Part shown: positions 38,487 through 47,519 of the stretch, one piece after another
Numbering within the stretch: position 1 is the first letter of the stretch
Layout: each line of letters starts with the position of its first letter
NCBI RefSeq assembly: GCF_004352835.1
Contig: NZ_SJSB01000009.1
Location: 1 to 64,000 of the forward strand
Source of the DNA: Marinomonas flavescens
GTDB lineage: Bacteria; Pseudomonadota; Gammaproteobacteria; Pseudomonadales; Marinomonadaceae
Length of the DNA: 64,000 bases
Direction: 5' to 3'
The notes under the pieces: generated by a model
Database searches by the model: none
Told to the model about the DNA's origin: nothing
Seen by the model: only the letters and a program-made list of their open reading frames with translations
Program-made: the position numbers and the translations under genes

Positions 38487-39717
38487 TTATTGGGTGCAAT
38501 GGCGGTTTCTCTGAAGGGTTCTCCTGAGGCACTGAGGTTTGGTAAGCGTTGTTTGGTAACAGCAGCCACACTTTACCAAAATGCTTGAGTTGCCCAGCAT
38601 GAACGTGGGCTTCATCCCCAATGCCTTGATACCAGTCTATGTGTCCTGGACCTTTGATCGCGCCGCCTTTATCTTGCGCCAGTAACAAACGAAATTCGTG
38701 GCCAATGAGGTTGCCTTGTTGATCTAATTTAGGCATTTCGCCCAGTAAAATGGAGCCAAGAGGAATGACTTTAGGATCTACTGCAACCGAGTAAAGTGGT
38801 GTCAGAGGAACATTTGCTGCGCCTACTGGGTCAGATTGTCCTTCACTGAAGAATAAGTAGCTTGGGTTTTGCGAGAGTGTTTCTCTGACTTTATCTGGGT
38901 GATCTTTAAGCCAGCGTTTGATACTTTGTGCCGATATATCAGCGCGTGCTATTTCACCATTTTCAATGAGAATTTTCCCTAGGCTACGGTACGGCCAGCC
39001 ATTAACACCACCCCACGAGAGAAGTTCACGAGTGCCATCTTTATATTGCACAACGCCAGAACCTTGTACATGTAAGAAAAAATTGTCGACTAGACTTGCA
39101 CTGTAAGCAATTTCGAGTCCTTGACCTTGCAAAGCATTTTCAAAATCAATTTGTTCACGGCTAGGGAATTTGCCATTCGTATCGCGCTTTAATGGTTTGC
39201 GATAAAGTGGATAGCGGTACACCGCATCAGGTTTATGACGTACTTGTATCACGGGAACATAGTACCCCGTAATTTGTACATTTCCGCGGTAATCTTGCCC
39301 CGCCAATTGCAGTGCTTTTAAATGGGGCTGATAAGTAGGCTGTTTAAGCCAGTGCTGAATTTCGTGGGTCACTTGTTTGAGCTGCTGAACACTCACTTCG
39401 GTGTTTTCTAGTTGGTATGTTTGATTGGATATTTTATTCAAGTATGCCACTTGTTGCTCTAAGCCACTTTGAAAACTGGGATCTGGATAGGGGAGGCCCG
39501 GTGGAAGGCTTTCTTTTAAATATAGAGAGTCTCGTTTTACTCCATTTTTATCGAGACCATTATTTTTAAAGTCGTTGGAAGGATCCACTTCAAACTGGCT
39601 ACAGGCGGTTAACGAAAGTAATGAGAATAGGCTCAGAGTGGTGAGCAGTGCTCTTGTTTTACTTTTTGAGGTGTTGCGTTTTTCAGCGGTGATGTACGGC
39701 GGTATAAGTAGAGGCAT
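38482..39717 (-). CDS. mltA: Membrane-bound lytic transglycosylase A
   Basis: Outer-membrane lipoprotein that cleaves peptidoglycan glycan strands. The 411 residues begin with a long basic segment and a hydrophobic stretch ending in the lipobox SLTAC (Cys39). The MltA domain follows, with VQITGYYVPVIQVR, EIAYSASLVDNFFLHVQGSG and WGGVNGWPYRSLGKIL. The C-terminal 3D domain carries the expected catalytic Asp in LLAQDKGGAIKGPGHIDWYQG. It is monocistronic. Confidence 0.95.
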   Translation of the reverse strand: MPLLIPPYITAEKRNTSKSKTRALLTTLSLFSLLSLTACSQFEVDPSNDFKNNGLDKNGVKRDSLYLKESLPPGLPYPDPSFQSGLEQQVAYLNKISNQTYQLENTEVSVQQLKQVTHEIQHWLKQPTYQPHLKALQLAGQDYRGNVQITGYYVPVIQVRHKPDAVYRYPLYRKPLKRDTNGKFPSREQIDFENALQGQGLEIAYSASLVDNFFLHVQGSGVVQYKDGTRELLSWGGVNGWPYRSLGKILIENGEIARADISAQSIKRWLKDHPDKVRETLSQNPSYLFFSEGQSDPVGAANVPLTPLYSVAVDPKVIPLGSILLGEMPKLDQQGNLIGHEFRLLLAQDKGGAIKGPGHIDWYQGIGDEAHVHAGQLKHFGKVWLLLPNNAYQTSVPQENPSEKPPLHPIN

Positions 39718-39865
39718 AAGCGTTTTCTATCAACTTTGTAATCAAAAATGAATAAACAGCTATTATTGTGTGGTCGCTGTTAAGAAGCATTTATCTTGCG
39801 TGCTATGCCAGAGCAACGCAATGTTTCGTCGTTGAATTTACAATTTATAACAGACTTATTGACGT

Positions 39866-40444
39866 CTAGAACATCAGACATTCATAGGCCTGACGTAACG
39901 ATATAAAGGCGTCTGTATCGCCCCCACGGTCTGGATGGGTTTGATGTGCGAGCTTTCGGTATTGGCGTTTGATCTCTTCTTTGCTCGGGGATGATTGGGT
40001 TAGCTGTAAGGCCTCAAGCGCCGCCTCGCGGTCACCTGTGAGATAAATTCCTTGGTAAAAACTGCTTAATAAGCTTGATACATCCTCTTCGTTTGTTTTC
40101 TCATATTCGTGCCAATCGAGATAATAGGCCGCCAGTTTGGCATCGACGCTATTATTAATATCCCTGCTGTTTGAAAGGGGAACTTGTGTGCGGGGAAGGA
40201 TTCTAATGTGAGTAGCGCTGATTGATAGGGACAGTGATTCTTCTTGCCACAGGCTTGATTGGAGCTGATAAAGGGCGTTCATAATAAGAAAATGTTGTCG
40301 AAACAATTGCAGGTTAACGTCTGTGGCAATGTCTGTTAGTTCAGGAATCTGTTGTTTGAGTGTTTTAAGAATCTCAAATTCGCCCACGCCTTCAGGGTGT
40401 TTTTTTAATATATGTAAGATGGGGCCGATTAGTGGGTTTCTCAT
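39866..40444 (-). CDS. DnaJ-related protein with C-terminal J domain
   Basis: 192-residue protein. The N-terminal part (about 1-135) matches the DnaJ-related domain that begins NPLIGPILHILKKHPEGVGEFEIL. The C-terminus (about 135-192) is a shortened J domain with the essential HPD in LAHQTHPDRGGD. It would be a DnaK co-chaperone of unknown client. No zinc-finger or Gly/Phe region is present. It is divergent from the broken metallopeptidase gene. Confidence 0.85.
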   Translation of the reverse strand: MRNPLIGPILHILKKHPEGVGEFEILKTLKQQIPELTDIATDVNLQLFRQHFLIMNALYQLQSSLWQEESLSLSISATHIRILPRTQVPLSNSRDINNSVDAKLAAYYLDWHEYEKTNEEDVSSLLSSFYQGIYLTGDREAALEALQLTQSSPSKEEIKRQYRKLAHQTHPDRGGDTDAFISLRQAYECLMF

Positions 40445-40517
40445 AGCGTGCTTTTCCCTTTAAAAACGCTCAAAGTGTAGATGAATAGGCCCAGAAGGGT
40501 CAAAGCCATTACATGAA

Positions 40518-41250
40518 ATGAATTATTTTTTTAATAATAGATGGTGCGTTATGTTGTGGATTTTCGCTATTTTACTGTTTTTAGCTCTCTTTTGTGGGCC
40601 GCATTTATGGGTGAAATTTACCTTGAAGCGTTACGCTCAAACGCGGAATGATTTGCCAGGTTCTGGTGGCGAGTTGGCTCAGCATTTGATTCGTCGTTTT
40701 GAGTTAAATGAGGTTTCTGTGGAAACCACGCAAGAAGGCCACGATCATTTTGATATTCAGCAACATAAAGTCCGTTTAAGCCCCAGTGTGTTTGCTGGGC
40801 AGTCGTTAACTGCGGTGGCGGTGGCAAGCCATGAAGTTGGCCATGCGATTGCTCATGAGCGGCAAGAACGAATTGCACGTTTGCGAGTACGTTATTTGCC
40901 AAAGGCGGTCTTTTTACAGCGGCTTGCTGGTGGTTTATTAATTGGTTGGCCGTTATTGTCGGTTGTATTGCACATCCCCTATTTGGTGGCCATTCATCCC
41001 CTATTTGGTGGCCATTCATGCCCTTGTCGTGGGGTTATCAGGAATACTGGCGGTGTTGGTGCAAGTGGCTATTTTACCGGAAGAATGGGATGCCAGCTTT
41101 CATAAGGCACTGCCTATTCTAGAAGAAGGAGGCTACTTGCCGAAAGAAGATTTGCCTAAAGTAAAACGCATTTTATTTGCTTGTGCTATGACGTATGTAT
41201 CCGCTGCCTTATTACGAATGTTGTTTGTGTGGCGCTGGTTTAAGCGTTAA
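40518..41250 (+). pseudogene. YugP-type neutral zinc metallopeptidase, frameshifted
   Basis: The first frame (40518-41105) gives a membrane-anchored zinc peptidase with the HExxH site HEVGHAIAHERQERIA. After residue 155 it runs into an exact 22-bp tandem duplication (40973-41016) and goes out of frame. The true C-terminus (VAILPEEWDASFHKALPILEEGGYL.. to RWFKR) continues in another frame ending at 41250. Removing one 22-bp unit leaves 711 bp, a clean 236-residue protein. The start may instead be the ATG at 40551. The catalytic half would still be made. Confidence 0.85.
40973..41016 (+). repeat. 22-bp perfect tandem duplication
   Basis: The unit CATCCCCTATTTGGTGGCCATT is present twice in direct succession (40973-40994, 40995-41016). 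Its length is not a multiple of three, so it shifts the metallopeptidase frame. Confidence 0.95.
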
Positions 41251-41316
41251 ACAGGCCTCTAGCATCAGCATCCATACCGTGATTTTCTGTGTAGTATGGA
41301 TTCTGATAAACCAGTA

Positions 41317-43122
41317 TTAAGTTGCCTTAGTCCAGGTGCCAAAAGGTTGTTTTTCAAACGCCATGTCGCCGTTTTTATCTTGGTAAATATTTATCCAAGC
41401 TTGCCAGTTCTTATGGTCTACTTCTGGGTAGTCCAGACGATAATGGCTGCAGCGACTTTCTTTTCTCATGATCGACGCTTTGAGCTTCATCTCTGCTGTG
41501 ACTATCATATTTTCGGTCTCGTGAGCGAGACGCAACTTGTGTAAGTCATTGGCTATCAACATAGGCACGTGGTGCTCTTTCAGCTCCTCAACATACGCTA
41601 ATGCAGCTTGCAGTAGGCGCTCTTTTTTAATGTAGAGCACAAAATTAGGAATCATAATGCCTTGTAGTACTTGGGTTACCCAAGCTGGGCTATAACCGCG
41701 TTTACGTTTTAATGGCGCAAAAATTTCTTGTTCAATTTCTCTTAGGCGAGTTGAGTTGATGGCCACAGATGCAATTTGTTTGCTGGCGTGCGCTGCGGCT
41801 TCTCCTGCTATCGCGCCTTGTACGGCTGACCCAGCCAGAGATGAGCCTATTTGGGCATAAATTCCACCGGACATATGAGAGCCGAGTGCATCCCCTGCGG
41901 CATAGAGGCCCGGGATGGTACTGAGCCCCGTTTCATTAATCGGACTCAACCCTTCAGATTTATGAATTGCCATTCCCGCACTAGAGCCACCTACTTGTTC
42001 GCCGCCCATTCCTGGAGGTCCGCCGCCGCTCGGTTTTTTACCTGAGAAGAGAGCCAATATACCGCCTTCGTGTTCTGGCGGTGGTGCCGCTCTATGGCGA
42101 AAGGCGGATGGCACAAAAGGACCGCCTTTTATCTGCGTCATTTCTGGTCGTTTTGGATTATTTCCTGATGGCCCCATTGGTGGTGGACCCATGGTGATCG
42201 GCGGACCTATTTTATAAGCTTGGTAGTTTATATCGACTCCAAGATCATGACGTACTTCAGCGTCATTGATTTGCGGTTTTTCTTCTATTTGGCCGTGCCA
42301 GTTGTCGTAGCAAGAACCTGAGTTTTTCGCAGATCCAGGGTGGCCATCATTCCACTCTTTGCCGGTAACTTTGGCGCCAATTTTATAGGCCATAATCGTG
42401 CCATCGTGGGTCAGGTCACATACCGGAAAACCACTGGGTTTGAAGCCGCCAGAGCCAGAGCAAAGTATTACAGTTTTGGCTGTAAAATGGATGACATTTG
42501 GTTTGTCTAAACTGAAACCTGAGGCACCGACAACACGGCCATTTTCTTTGATCAGATGGGTAATCATGATCCGTTGATGCAGTGGAATCCCCCGTTCATT
42601 AATGGGGCGAGAGAAGGATTCGTTATAAAGCGGTGAGTCAAAGAATCCCCATTCTTTGAGCTCTTCGACACGGGCTTTGGAGTGTTCAGCCAGCTGACGA
42701 GTAAACACCGGATTGTTGGTCTGAATCGCGGATTCAGTAACCTTTGCAACAAACTGATCAATACTCAGCTTGCTGGTATTTTTATCGTAACTAAAAACGC
42801 CTTTAGCAAATGGCGTCAGCCCTGAGCTGCCTAATCGACCTTTTGACACCATGGTCACTTTTGCACCGGTATCGTGGGCTTTTACGGCGGCAAATAACCC
42901 CGCCATACCGCTGCCAATCACCAGCACATCGGTTGCAATGTGCTGAATGGAAAAAGTACTTGGTGGTAATGGTGTTTCGTTGCTGATTGGCGGTTTGTTA
43001 AAGTCCATTTGATTAAAAACATAGGCCCCCGCCGCTGCAACACCCAATGCGCCACTTGCAGCTCCAAGAAATTGGCGTCTTGAGAGTCCTTTTTTTTCTG
43101 AGTCACTCATTTTCATCTCCAA
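41317..43122 (-). CDS. Tat-exported FAD-dependent reductase, fumarate-reductase/AprA-like fold
   Basis: 601-residue protein with a twin-arginine signal (SRRQFLGAA, Arg15-Arg16) and hydrophobic stretch to about residue 36, so it acts in the periplasm. The FAD site is DVLVIGSGMAGLFAA (65-79) with a second FAD contact GLYAAGDALGSHMSGG (405-420), as in succinate dehydrogenase/fumarate reductase flavoproteins. No FMN-binding or heme domain is fused. A Pro/Gly/Met/His-rich insertion (about 305-375) is unusual for the family. Substrate is unknown. It overlaps the ferredoxin gene by 10 bp. Confidence 0.8.
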   Translation of the reverse strand: MEMKMSDSEKKGLSRRQFLGAASGALGVAAAGAYVFNQMDFNKPPISNETPLPPSTFSIQHIATDVLVIGSGMAGLFAAVKAHDTGAKVTMVSKGRLGSSGLTPFAKGVFSYDKNTSKLSIDQFVAKVTESAIQTNNPVFTRQLAEHSKARVEELKEWGFFDSPLYNESFSRPINERGIPLHQRIMITHLIKENGRVVGASGFSLDKPNVIHFTAKTVILCSGSGGFKPSGFPVCDLTHDGTIMAYKIGAKVTGKEWNDGHPGSAKNSGSCYDNWHGQIEEKPQINDAEVRHDLGVDINYQAYKIGPPITMGPPPMGPSGNNPKRPEMTQIKGGPFVPSAFRHRAAPPPEHEGGILALFSGKKPSGGGPPGMGGEQVGGSSAGMAIHKSEGLSPINETGLSTIPGLYAAGDALGSHMSGGIYAQIGSSLAGSAVQGAIAGEAAAHASKQIASVAINSTRLREIEQEIFAPLKRKRGYSPAWVTQVLQGIMIPNFVLYIKKERLLQAALAYVEELKEHHVPMLIANDLHKLRLAHETENMIVTAEMKLKASIMRKESRCSHYRLDYPEVDHKNWQAWINIYQDKNGDMAFEKQPFGTWTKAT

Positions 43123-43328
43123 GAAACCATGACAGGGATGGATTTTTCAGGGGTGATAGTGATGGCGCCAACCGGACAATATAAACGACATAGATGACAG
43201 ATTTGGCAATCTTCAGGGTATTGGATGACGGCTTTTTGAGAGGCTTCATCGAGTTTTATAACATCGGTAGGACAGCTTTCAATGCAAGCATTACAGCCGA
43301 TGCAACCGGAAATTTGATGGATAGGCAT
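43113..43328 (-). CDS. Two-cluster 4Fe-4S ferredoxin
   Basis: 71-residue protein with two complete CxxCxxCxxxCP motifs (Cys 9, 12, 15, 19 and 41, 44, 47, 51), hence two 4Fe-4S clusters. It has no signal peptide. It overlaps the flavoprotein gene by 10 bp and lies 12 bp after the membrane reductase, so it is the likely electron carrier between them. It could travel with the Tat-exported partner as a folded complex, as AprB-like and other Fe-S subunits do; that is inferred. Confidence 0.9.
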   Translation of the reverse strand: MPIHQISGCIGCNACIESCPTDVIKLDEASQKAVIQYPEDCQICHLCRLYCPVGAITITPEKSIPVMVSWR

Positions 43329-43340
43329 AATATAAACCTC

Positions 43341-44759
43341 CTAAAATGAAAGTTGTTCAAAATAGATATTTCGAGCGGCAATGGGAAAATGTTTCAGGTC
43401 TTTACGGATGTTTTTTACTGCAACTTCAGATCCACATAGATACACAGAACTGGTTTCAATCGGAACATCTTGAAGCGCGTTTCGTAAGCAGTCGCGGTCA
43501 ATAAATCCTTGGTAATAAACTGGAAATGTCGAGGGTAAATAGCAAACGTAATGGGTTTTAAAATTCTTCATGGTGTTTTCAAAATGGACTAACTCTTCGG
43601 TAAATAGCATTTGAGAATAGTTACGGTTACCGTAGATGAGTCGAATAGGACGAGGATCATTGGTTTCTGCGAGCGTACGTAATAAGCCGATAATCGGAGC
43701 GATGCCAACACCATTGGCAATCAAAATAATGGCATTGTTGGTGTCATTACTTGACAGTGTCATGTTGCCATAAGGTCCATCGACAAAAACCGTTTGTCCT
43801 GGCGTTAGCTGCTCAAGAGATCTTGTATAGTCACCTAGCTCTCTGATGACAAAGGATAAATTGGGTAGCGATCTAGGGGTCGAGGCAATAGAAAAGGGGT
43901 GGTAATCCAGATCGTAAGCGCTTTTTTGCGTGCTTAACCAAACAAACTGACCCGCTTGAAAAGTAAAACCTGGTTTTGCTTTTATGGTGATTAACCAATC
44001 GTTGAAGCTGACTTTTTCTCGGCTCACTAAGGTAAAAGCCTGTTTGCTTAAACGGCTGGGTTTTAGGGCGTTGCCATAGACGGTAAACGCCAATGATAAG
44101 AAGCAAGCCAACCACCAAACAAGATTGATATATTGACCAAACTGCCCGTGACTGCCTACCTGTGTGATGTGCCAAGTGGCGAGTATTAATACCACCATAA
44201 AACCGGCGGTGTGTAGTAATTTCCATTTAGCGTAGCTAATCGGAAACTTGTTTTTATAGATGGAAAAAAGCACCCAAACAGCCAATAAAACCCAAGCAAT
44301 AATGCCCGTTAATAAGCGTGGAGAAGTGATCGATTCAATAATGGATAGACTAAGGTCCGCGCCAGATAGAAGCCATTTTGGTAGTAGAATCAACAAGGGA
44401 TGTAAAAAGAAAAAAGCCCCAATCCACTTTCCCATACGCTTATGTTGCTGCATATTCCAATCAATACGAGAGAATAGTTTGGTCCGTTTTAGCCTAGCGG
44501 CGAGCGGAAACTGCAGCAGCATAGAAAGCATCATGACAAGATTAAAAAAGCTTACAATTTCTACATAAAGCCCTTTGTTATCCATCGGTAGCAGGGCAAG
44601 AAAAACATAGGGAATTAACATCAAAAGACAAACCTGAAGCGTTAACCAGGCTTGTGTTGGATAGGACTTCTGTTTTATAAACTGCGTGAAGAACGCTAAG
44701 ATTCGATTTGTTAACACGCGAGCCATAAGTGCACCTAAAAATAAAATATTAGCGTTCAA
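43341..44759 (-). CDS. Membrane flavocytochrome: ferric-reductase-like domain plus FAD/NAD(P)H domain
   Basis: 472-residue inner-membrane protein. The first half has about six or seven helices, with candidate heme histidines His106, His120, His183 and His197 in a ferric-reductase/NOX-like arrangement. The second half (about 235-472) is a ferredoxin-NADP reductase module with the FAD motif HPFSIAS (287-293), the nucleotide loop ANGVGIAP (348-355) and C-terminal YLCGSE. It should move electrons from NAD(P)H through heme across the membrane. It is the first gene of the three-gene operon. Confidence 0.82.
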   Translation of the reverse strand: MNANILFLGALMARVLTNRILAFFTQFIKQKSYPTQAWLTLQVCLLMLIPYVFLALLPMDNKGLYVEIVSFFNLVMMLSMLLQFPLAARLKRTKLFSRIDWNMQQHKRMGKWIGAFFFLHPLLILLPKWLLSGADLSLSIIESITSPRLLTGIIAWVLLAVWVLFSIYKNKFPISYAKWKLLHTAGFMVVLILATWHITQVGSHGQFGQYINLVWWLACFLSLAFTVYGNALKPSRLSKQAFTLVSREKVSFNDWLITIKAKPGFTFQAGQFVWLSTQKSAYDLDYHPFSIASTPRSLPNLSFVIRELGDYTRSLEQLTPGQTVFVDGPYGNMTLSSNDTNNAIILIANGVGIAPIIGLLRTLAETNDPRPIRLIYGNRNYSQMLFTEELVHFENTMKNFKTHYVCYLPSTFPVYYQGFIDRDCLRNALQDVPIETSSVYLCGSEVAVKNIRKDLKHFPIAARNIYFEQLSF

Positions 44760-44870
44760 GATAGCGTTTAAATTTGTTGTAAATATGGAGAAAAGTGAAA
44801 AGTTTAAGTCGCCAAACGGCCGTGATATTCGCTAAAAAAAACTGTTTACCCTATAAATAAAGGAAATGTT

Positions 44871-46373
44871 GTGCGAATCCCTATTTTTACGAAATTATTT
44901 ATTTCCTTGTTTATGACCAGTATTTTATTGGTTGTCGGAATGACTTTTTTCGTTAGTTACAGCTTCAAATCAGGCTTTCAAGAGTACTTAAATCAGCAAG
45001 AGAAAGAGCAAGTAGAGCGGCTCTCCGGTCTATTGTCTGGATATTATTCAAAGGATCTTGGTTGGCAAGAGTTAAAAGTTCAGCCTGAAATATGGGACGA
45101 TCTTTTTGTTAAATTGCACTCGCCGCTTTCCAGCAAAGGCGCAATGCCTGAACATCACCTTAAACCCAACATTGGGTTTGACGGGTCGAGTTCAGAAAGA
45201 GGACCTATTCGAGGCCCGGAACACCATGAACCTCCTCCTAGAGGTGAAGGCAGTTCGGAGGAATTTGGGCCGATCAGCCATCGACTTTTTCTGGAAGATG
45301 CACAGCATCATTGGGTGGCTGGAGTGTATTTTTCGGGTCAACAAGATAGCCGCGAGGAGTGGTTTAAAGAACCAATTAAACAAGGAGGGCAAATTATTGG
45401 TTGGCTTGTGCTTAAGCAAAAAGATCAGCTTTCTGGTCCTTTGGTGGGGCAGTTTTATGCGCAACAGCAAAATAATCTAGTTTGGATAATTGGCTTAGCA
45501 GGTTTGGCTTCATTACTGGTTGCCTTAGGTTTGGTGCGTCACTTTTTATTACCGTTGAAACGGTTACAACAAGGCGCCAATGCCTTATCAGAAGGGGATT
45601 ATAGCTTCACTTTCGAGAGCAGTAGTAACGATGAGTTCGGTGAACTTGCCCATCGGTTTCAAGATTTGGCTAGTAGCCTAAAACGCCAGAAAGACAGTCG
45701 TGAGCAGTGGCTAGTCGACATTTCTCATGAGCTTAGAACCCCAATATCCGTTTTGCGCAGTGAATTAGAAGCCATTCAAGATGGGATTCGTCAACCTGAA
45801 ATGGCGCGTATGGATTCTATGCACCAGCAAGTAATGGGATTGCGCCGCTTAGTGAATGATCTTTATTTACTGTCGAAAACAGATGCGGGAGTGTACCAAT
45901 TGGATGTCCGAAGACTGGATATTATCGCGCTGGTGCAATGCGTCGCCAATCGTTTTGAGCATAGGGTCGCGCAAAAAGGTTTGCACTTAGAGCTGTTAAT
46001 GTCGGAACCGATTTATCTCAAAGGTGATGAAAAAACCTTAGAACAACTGTGCGTGAATCTACTAGAAAACAGTCTGCGTTATACGGATGCACCCGGGACC
46101 ATTAAATTGTCTGCTGCAGAAGAAGAGGGTGAGGTTGTTGTGCGCTTTGAAGATTCTTCACCAAGCGTCGAAGAAGCCCATTTAGACAAGTTATTTGGGC
46201 GCCTATATCGAGTGGATCAATCTCGCAGCCGTTCACATGGTGGCTCAGGGTTAGGATTGTCTATTTGCCACAATATCGTCATGATGCACGGCGGAAGTAT
46301 TGTGGCGAAGCGCTCTGAGTTAGGTGGTTTAGTCATTGAAGTAAGATTGAAAAGAGACATGAGCAATGGATGA
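44871..46373 (+). CDS. Sensor histidine kinase (BaeS-like)
   Basis: 500-residue kinase starting at GTG after AAAGGAAATGTT. One helix (about 8-30), a periplasmic sensor (31-200), and a second helix (about 203-225) precede HAMP, HisKA with His286 in DISHELRTP, and an HATPase domain with NLLENSLRYTD and GSGLGLSI. The sensor has a Gly/Pro/His-rich insertion (about 100-130, including EHHEPPPRGEG), suggesting metal or surface sensing. It is divergent from the reductase operon by 111 bp and overlaps the regulator gene by 8 bp. Confidence 0.92.
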   Translation: MRIPIFTKLFISLFMTSILLVVGMTFFVSYSFKSGFQEYLNQQEKEQVERLSGLLSGYYSKDLGWQELKVQPEIWDDLFVKLHSPLSSKGAMPEHHLKPNIGFDGSSSERGPIRGPEHHEPPPRGEGSSEEFGPISHRLFLEDAQHHWVAGVYFSGQQDSREEWFKEPIKQGGQIIGWLVLKQKDQLSGPLVGQFYAQQQNNLVWIIGLAGLASLLVALGLVRHFLLPLKRLQQGANALSEGDYSFTFESSSNDEFGELAHRFQDLASSLKRQKDSREQWLVDISHELRTPISVLRSELEAIQDGIRQPEMARMDSMHQQVMGLRRLVNDLYLLSKTDAGVYQLDVRRLDIIALVQCVANRFEHRVAQKGLHLELLMSEPIYLKGDEKTLEQLCVNLLENSLRYTDAPGTIKLSAAEEEGEVVVRFEDSSPSVEEAHLDKLFGRLYRVDQSRSRSHGGSGLGLSICHNIVMMHGGSIVAKRSELGGLVIEVRLKRDMSNG

Positions 46374-47046
46374 GAAAAAGAAAAGTATTTTAGTAGTTGA
46401 AGATGAACCTACGTTAGCAGCGATCCTTTGCGAGTACTTAGAGCACGCAGGTTATCATGCCAACCAGTTGAACGATGGCTCTCTTGTTATTGATTTTGTT
46501 AAAGAAAATCATCCGGATATGATTATTCTAGATCTAATGCTACCAAATCGAAACGGGCTTGATATATTTCGAGACATTCGTGCTTTTAGTGACGTTCCGG
46601 TGATTATGGCAACCGCTAAAATTGAAGAAATTGATCGATTAATTGGCCTTGAATTAGGCGCAGACGATTATATTTGTAAGCCTTATAGCACCAGAGAAGT
46701 GGTAGTCAGGGTGAAAAATATTCTGCGTCGCAGTGAAGCGCCAGCCATTAAAGCGCAGGGCACATTGCTGATAGATGAGCCTTCAATGACGGTACGTTAT
46801 CACCAGCAAAAAGTAATGCTCACACCGGCTGAATTTAAAATTTTGGCGTTGTTGTTTAAAAACTCTGGGCGAATATACAGCCGAGATCAGCTAATGGATC
46901 ACATATATTCTGATCACAGAGTGGTTGCGGATCGTACTATCGATAGCCATATTAAAAACCTAAGACGTAAGCTCGAAGAAATAGATCCCGAGTTAGATTG
47001 CATCAAGTCAGTTTACGGTGTTGGTTATAAATTTGACGATCAGTAA
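46366..47046 (+). CDS. OmpR-family response regulator (BaeR-like)
   Basis: 226-residue regulator. The receiver domain has the acidic pair in VEDEP, phospho-acceptor Asp56 in IILDLMLPNRNG, the conserved Thr/Ala and Lys of the KPYS motif, and a C-terminal winged helix (about 130-226) with the LTPAEFKIL and DRTIDSHIKNLRRKL signatures. It pairs with the overlapping kinase. Likely targets are the divergent reductase operon, the EF-hand gene and the lipoprotein gene; this is inferred from position. Confidence 0.94.
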   Translation: MDEKKKSILVVEDEPTLAAILCEYLEHAGYHANQLNDGSLVIDFVKENHPDMIILDLMLPNRNGLDIFRDIRAFSDVPVIMATAKIEEIDRLIGLELGADDYICKPYSTREVVVRVKNILRRSEAPAIKAQGTLLIDEPSMTVRYHQQKVMLTPAEFKILALLFKNSGRIYSRDQLMDHIYSDHRVVADRTIDSHIKNLRRKLEEIDPELDCIKSVYGVGYKFDDQ

Positions 47047-47084
47047 GCACTTTCTCCATATTGAATACTAATTTTCTACTTATG

Positions 47085-47134
47085 CTTCCCTTACAAAATA
47101 ATCTGATTCACGTTCGATGAACGAGTAAGGGAAG
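47085..47134 (+). promoter_or_regulatory. Leader hairpin sequestering the EF-hand gene ribosome binding site
   Basis: CTTCCCTTAC (47085-47094) pairs perfectly with GTAAGGGAAG (47125-47134), which contains the Shine-Dalgarno AAGGG. A second stem CGTTC-GAT-GAACG (47111-47123) nests inside. The structure would hide the start region; alternatively it is a 10-bp inverted protein-binding site. Confidence 0.5.
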
Positions 47135-47140
47135 TAGAGT

Positions 47141-47395
47141 ATGAAAAAACTAACCATGCCCATATTGTTACCAGTGATGACCGCGAGTGTTCTTGCGCTG
47201 TTTTCCGTAAATACCCTAGCGGGCGGACAACCACCCAAAGACCCACCATCCTTCTCCCAACTGGATGAAAACGGCGACGGTGTATTAAGCCGAGATGAAG
47301 TGAAAGGCCCTCTGGCAGACGACTTTGATCGTCTTGATGTTGATCACAGTGGCTCCTTAACAAAAGATGAATTACCGGCACCGCCTAGCCATTAA
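47141..47395 (+). CDS. Small exported EF-hand protein
   Basis: 84-residue protein with a signal peptide (KKLTMPILL..LAGG, cut near residue 28) and two EF-hand loops, DENGDGVLSRDE and DVDHSGSLTKDE. Both have acidic residues at positions 1, 3, 5 and 12. It probably binds calcium in the periplasm. It is downstream of the two-component genes; small EF-hand proteins next to BaeSR-type systems occur elsewhere. The Pro/Gly-rich linker QPPKDPPS echoes insertions in the kinase and flavoprotein. Confidence 0.85.
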   Translation: MKKLTMPILLPVMTASVLALFSVNTLAGGQPPKDPPSFSQLDENGDGVLSRDEVKGPLADDFDRLDVDHSGSLTKDELPAPPSH

Positions 47396-47519
47396 TACAG
47401 GTATTGCTCTGTAAGGTATTTCTTCCATAAGTTGGCCTCTTTCCTGGTTAAACACTTTCCTTGTTAATTACTGTTTTAGCCATCCTATGAGTTCGCGATA
47501 AAATTAAAAGGAGATCGAT

